From assembly GCA_013396655.1 (NCBI GenBank), contig WBMV01003161.1, positions 1,547,562 through 1,611,561 of the forward strand: a stretch of 64,000 nt of DNA. The letters are read 5' to 3'. Source of the DNA: Campylorhamphus procurvoides. Lineage: Eukaryota; Chordata; Aves; Passeriformes; Dendrocolaptidae. The notes under the pieces are model-generated. The model ran no database searches. It saw only the letters and a list, made by a program, of their open reading frames with translations, and was not told the DNA's origin. The translations under genes were made by a program, and so were the position numbers. Positions within the stretch are counted from its first letter, which is position 1; each line of letters starts with the position of its first letter. Of the stretch, positions 54,401 to 60,400 are shown piece by piece.

Positions 54401-57400
54401 ACCCTTTCACACATTTTGAAAATTGATATGCGATTCTCTACTAGATAGTCTATAAACTTCTTCAGGGACCTCTCCCCAGTGTGTTAGAAGCTTTCACTAG
54501 CTCTGCTGTCTTCTATTACAGTGTCTAGCAGTTTGCCCCACAGAGAATCAGATGTAGTGGGCTGCAGTGCCTGAAACCCTGTCTGGATCTCATTTTAAAA
54601 ATTGATGCCACATTTGTCATCCTCTATTTCCCTGATGGCCTGGCTGTATAGGACATGTGTCCTCCAAATTCCTGTATTAAAAACAGTGTGAAGTGCCACC
54701 TCCCACAGTAAAGCTTTTCACTCCCTCTCCCTGGCCGGTTACTGGAGCAGCACAGTAGGTTTTTTTGAGTAATCGAGTCCTTTTGGTCTAAGAAAGGAAC
54801 ACTAAGCCAAGAAATCCCCTTCCATCCCCAAAGCTAACTGTGAGTTTTTATAGTTTAATGCAGTATTTGGATTTTTGAGACCAGACAATTTTATTTCCCT
54901 TGCCTGTAATTCTGGGGCGGGTCAGTCAGTGCTGCTGCGGGAACGATTCGAGTGGGGTGAATGCAATCTCCTCAGACCTCTCCTGCCTCTGGCCCTGGGA
55001 GTGTAATGATTCATTGCCAATTTGGAGTCTGAACGGGCTCACTGAACTTGGAGGCAGGCTGTCTAGCTCCCTCATCACATAAATGGAAAATATCTTTATA
55101 CTCCAGTGGCACCTTCTTCTAAATGTCCTGAAATGTAAGAAAATAACATAAATCTATATTTTCAGCAATGTGACAGGGATTTGCTAACATTATTCTCATG
55201 GTTGCTGCAGCTCAGGGTAAGGGTCACTGGCTCTTTTTAACCGGTGACCTCAGAATGTTATTTTCTAGCAAAGGGCTGTGTTTCAGACAGATAACGCTGC
55301 ACTTTGCACATTTCTTGAGACACTAAAAACCCTGTGTAGTTACACTGACATCCCTTACAGATTAGACACAACTCACACCGGACACATGCTTGCAGCTGCA
55401 TCCACACCAAGGAATTTGGCAGTAAAAAGATGCCATTGTAAAAGTGTGCTGCTAGCAGGCAGTACTGCAAGGGAAACGTTTTATAACCCTGGCTCAAAAT
55501 TCCTGCAATTAAAGGTGTTCTCAGCCTGTAGGTTGCAATACTGAAACCAGAGGGAAGCAGCACTGTGAAGTTGGAGGAGGAAGGATTGCTGCAGAATAGG
55601 GCCCTCCTGGAGTTCTCAATTCTTCTCTCACCTCTTCACCTACCCTCAAAAACTGGCATTGTGAGTTAAGAGATGAAGTTGAAGAGAAGCAATAAAAGAA
55701 GTTCAGATATCTGGGCTCTCTGTTACTCACCAGAGTACCACAGGCATTCCCAAGGTTTCTGCCTGGTAGTCCTGCTTGGAGGAGCCATTACACAGGCAGT
55801 GTAAGGTTTTGGTCAGACTCTGGCACCTCCCTGCCTAATGAAGGGCAGGATGCCACAAGCAAACAGCCCTCCACTGTCCTCTCCTCCTTCGTGCATTTAC
55901 AGGATTATAAGCTATCTCTTTATGCTATTCCAGTGTTGAGTCCTTTTGGTTTGTTTATTTTCACCTTCTTTCTAGGCTGTCCCCAGCTCACCTCTCTCTT
56001 GAGTGCCGTCAGAGAGTTTATACTAGTGCTAAATTATCGCAGAAATCTACAGTGTTCCTGTGAGATATCTTCAAGTACTATCTGCAGTCTCTGTTGGTAT
56101 GCTGTCTCTGTGTTTGCTGTGATAAAACAAACAGCAGAAGCACTAACACAGAATTGCTGTAATTTGGGATTAAAATAATAGATCAAAACTGATTTTAGGG
56201 GTGGATGAACTACCTGCTTTCGTGCTGAAAAATATCACATTAATATCAAAACAGAGCTGTGAGTCTCCTCTGATTTAGTCGCTCAGATTAGGATCCTTTG
56301 TTCGTGATTCCTCCTCATTGCTATTCATGGGCTTTCACAGTTCAGCCCCTGCCAGGACATCAGCCTGAAGTAATGGGAAACAACAGCAGCGCTTCGTAAG
56401 GCCAAATCAAGAGACCGAGTTCCTGCTCAGTCACTGTAGCAAAAATTCTTGCTCAGAACCTTATATTGCCAGCAAGGCACTGGAGCAGTTTGATTTTACA
56501 CTTAAATGGAAATTCTTTGAAGTTTAGAAGAAACTAATCTGTAACTTGTTTCAGAAAGGCAATTAAACTGGGTCGTTAAACCTGGGTGTATCAAATTCCA
56601 ATTAGCATTAGCATGGACAGTATAATTAAAAGGTAAATTAGCCATAATGGCATAGACTAGAACACTTTTTAGAGTAACTAACGGTCAATTGAAACCATGT
56701 ACTTTGGTTTCTTGGGTTGTCAATGATAAGTTGAAAGGACAGAATAAGAGGCTGTATCCATTCATCTCGGGACAGTAATGTGTTCTGCAAAGTTAAACAT
56801 GAGGAGCAGCACTGTGCAAGCCAGCTGCTGTTAAGATCAGTGGAAGAGACTAAGCAGGATTAAGGAAAGCCAAAGGAAATACTCCAGAGCTGGAAAGTTT
56901 ATGGATGAATTATGGATGTGGTGATATGGACATTATCTGTCCTGCTCCAAGGTGCCAGCAGCATTTCTGTGCTAATTGTAAGAGGAATTGGTTTAGACTG
57001 CAGTGAGCAGCCTGGGGTCAGCCCTGACCTGGTGACCTACCTGTAAACATAGGCTGTAATCATGCAATCATGGTGATACTTTAAGTGCAAATGAAGGACT
57101 TGGTAGCCTAAGGTTTAGAAATCCCATGGTATTCATTGCATAAGAAAATTCTGGAAGAGTAAATATATGATATACATAAATGTGGTAAAATGGCAAAATT
57201 AAGATGGTGACTTTTGGGGACTTTCTCCAGAGTGTTATTTATTAACACTGGTCTCTTCTCTTTTTCCAAGGGGCAAGTAATACTGTGAACAGAGGCACAG
57301 ATAACAGGCAGCAGCTAGTCTTGTCTTCTTGCAGCATTTTGTGCACTGATGAAAGGCAACCACCTCAGCTTTAATAACAGAGGAATATTAACTTAAGCCT

Positions 57401-60400
57401 TGCTGTCAGGGGGTGGGGGGAAACTGTGGTTTAGTAATTTGTGGTTATAATTTGGGGAGATGAACCCAGGAGGGTTCACCTCTGCCTCAACCCCCTCTCT
57501 CCATCCTGCACAGCCAAACACTGTCAGTGCCAGTGTGGAGCTGGAGGATGTCCTCAGACTCCTTCTCTTTGGTCATCTTCAGTGTCCCAAAGCCTTTGCT
57601 CAGCCCTGGATTGGAGGGGAGGGCTGAAGATATTTAAAAAAAAAAAAATAGTGGAGGGGTATTGGCAAGGGGGAAGCGTTTTATCAACAGTCTCCTTCAC
57701 TGTGCTTTTGCAGTGTGCAGACAATAGAAATCCACCATTACAGCAGCTTTCCAGAGTATTAAAAACCATTTAGAATGCTGTGTGTTAAGAAAAGCCATTT
57801 TCAGATCCTCAGCTCTCACTGAGTCAGACCTCCTTTTCCAATGCTGTGTTTTTCACTGTCTTAGCTTAATCTTCCTGTTCTATTAACTTTATATTGGCCA
57901 GCTGGGAACATGTACAGTCGAGGAAACAGTCACCATCAACATAAAAAGGTTAATTAAAATGATTAACCTCACCAACAATTCCCTTATGGGAAAATCCTAT
58001 AGAATTTAATAGAAAATGATACATTTACTATGTAGTATTTAAACTGTCAGAAAAAATCCTTAGCAGGGAGGTAATTCCCCATTAAATTCTATAACTTTTC
58101 GGACTATTCTCCACAGAACCTTATTGAATTAATCTGTATTAAATTCTACAGCATTTGGCATAAATTTTTCAATGCCAATAATTTCTAAAAAGAATTTTGT
58201 AGTGATACAGGGATGTAGGGTTTGATGTGAGCTTTTTCAGAAGCAGGGAGAGTATTTTTTAGGAGCGACCTATAATGGTACAGCAGTAGTGTTATATGAT
58301 TTCTGTTGCAAAAATAGGTAAAACAAAATTGCACTAAATCAACCTAACATGTAAATATTGCTGCTTTTCCGATTATGTCTTAGGCTGAACTGATCCTGCC
58401 CATTGTGTAATCAGAAGTCCCTTGCTTAGCAGAGCTGACAGGCAGAATTAGGGGAAAGCGCACACTTTAATATTTTTTTTTGGTATTTGTGATAGAAATG
58501 GAACTATGAAAATTCTAGTAGGGCCAGCTGAGAGTTTTGCTTGATTCCTCTTTGTCTTTGTTCAGCTCATCTCCTTGAACACAGTATGTTTCTCCCTACG
58601 GAGGGTCAGAGAAGGCAGAGAAGCAATTGTTATTTGGGAGCGTCACGTGTATATAAAAGCTATAAAATGTTCAAGGTTTTAGTATACTTTGCACTTTTAA
58701 AATGTAAATGCTGGGGAAGATATCAAAATTACTATGCAAGTCCTTTGTGAAATGTCTGCATAATGCTGAACTTTTACATCTGCTGTTTGTATAGCATTTC
58801 TTGTGATAATTTTTCCTTGTCACTTAACTCGTGATCTTTGTAGCAGCTGTGAGCTCCTAATGACTTTCCCTCTTAGGTTCTATACTGTTATTTTTAAAGT
58901 CTGAAGTACAAAGTAATTTGGCACTTCCTCACATATCCTTGGGGGAAATTAGTTCTGTTCAGTGCAGTTTCTGGGACTCACAAAAGATTTGGATAAATAT
59001 ATTTTCTTCCACAACTTTGTAAACTCCAAATATTCATTTTACCTTTTTTTTACTTTCCCAAAAACGTGTCTTTACATGAAGAATATTTATGCTAGTGATA
59101 AAAAGGGGGTTCACTTTTTCAGGAAGATTGTGGTTACATTGATACCAGAAAAAGGTATCTTGGAGATGGAATCACACAGGTAATTCAGTTTATAAGGCAG
59201 TCTCTGAAGTGTGTAACTCTCCAGGATGGTCTGGCCAAGGGGAATGGCTGCTTCTCTCCAGGGTCAGAGAAAACACCCTCCATTGTCCTGTTTCAACAAC
59301 CCTGTACTCTGTTCTTGAACAGAATAAGGGGTGGGTTGAGAACTAAAAAAATCGATGCGAATTAGGTATCTAACCTGCAGCCTCCACGAGACGGAAATCT
59401 GCATCTCTGGCTTCATGAACACCTTGGCAAGCCTGGCCTCTCTCTGCTTTGTAAATGTGTATATACATGGATACAACCTTTTATCTTTTTTGCTGTATTG
59501 TGGGCTGCTAATCAGTGTCCAAGCAGTGATATTTAAGCACTTGCTGTTATCTTCAGAGATCTATTTTATTTATGTTTTACAAAAGGCATCTCTCTGCAGA
59601 GAACTAACAAAAGGTCAGTGCCAAAGGTAAATGTCAGAAACCCCGTTTTGAGAGGTTATAAGCAGATAAGTTGTCCAGCAGTCAAAAGTCTTTTGTTGAA
59701 ATGGTGTTTTTGCTTAGTTTCTTACACTGCACTGGCCACTGTTGCCTTTGAGGGACCCTCTCTTCCCTCCCCAAGGGAGAAGCAGGACATGCAGTGCAGA
59801 AGGAGATGGCCTGGTGGTCAGAGGGACAGTTGGCGCTCAGGGTTCTCAGAGAGTATCTATCCTCAGGTCTGTGGAGAGGAGAATAACTGTGCACCACGGT
59901 CAGCTCACACAGCTCAGTGTAAGCAGACCATGATAAACAGGACTGAAAGACTTTGTGTTTAACCCAGCAATTAAGATACCGATGCTTTAAACATGGTTTC
60001 TGTGAGTGGTTGCCAAAAAAACCAAACAAACAAAAAAACCAAAAAAACCCCAGACAGCTCAATTTTTTTGGACTGACAAATTTTCCATTTCAATAATTTG
60101 TATGCCTAGGAAGTGCAGCGCTGTACGGCCGACATGAACATCACTGCAGAGCATTCCAACCACCCTGACAACAAGCACAAGAACAGATACATCAACATCC
60201 TGGCCTGTAAGTAAGCACTGGCCTAAGAGCAATGAATCAACCCAAAAAGACACTCTCCTCTCACAGTGTGTGACTGGGACAGGCAGGTGGTTCCAGGTTG
60301 CATTAAAACACAGTAATTAATAAACCTGTGAAAGTGTGGCTGGGAAATCATTTCTTCCATAAATGCAGTGGTTGTTTTGGCTTCTCTAGGGCCAGGATTT

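Larger units (their letters stand above)
50206..60109 (+). other. PTPRG intron (9.9 kb)
   Basis: The intron holds the 1.3-kb antisense CR1 copy (53400-54690), an inverted-repeat cluster (57998-58150), A-runs near 57626-57648, AT-rich candidate conserved DNA at about 56500-56720, and an A/C-rich simple repeat just before the acceptor (60015-60051). Small open frames on the minus strand at 53183-53757 come from the CR1. No other gene is seen. Confidence 0.85.
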
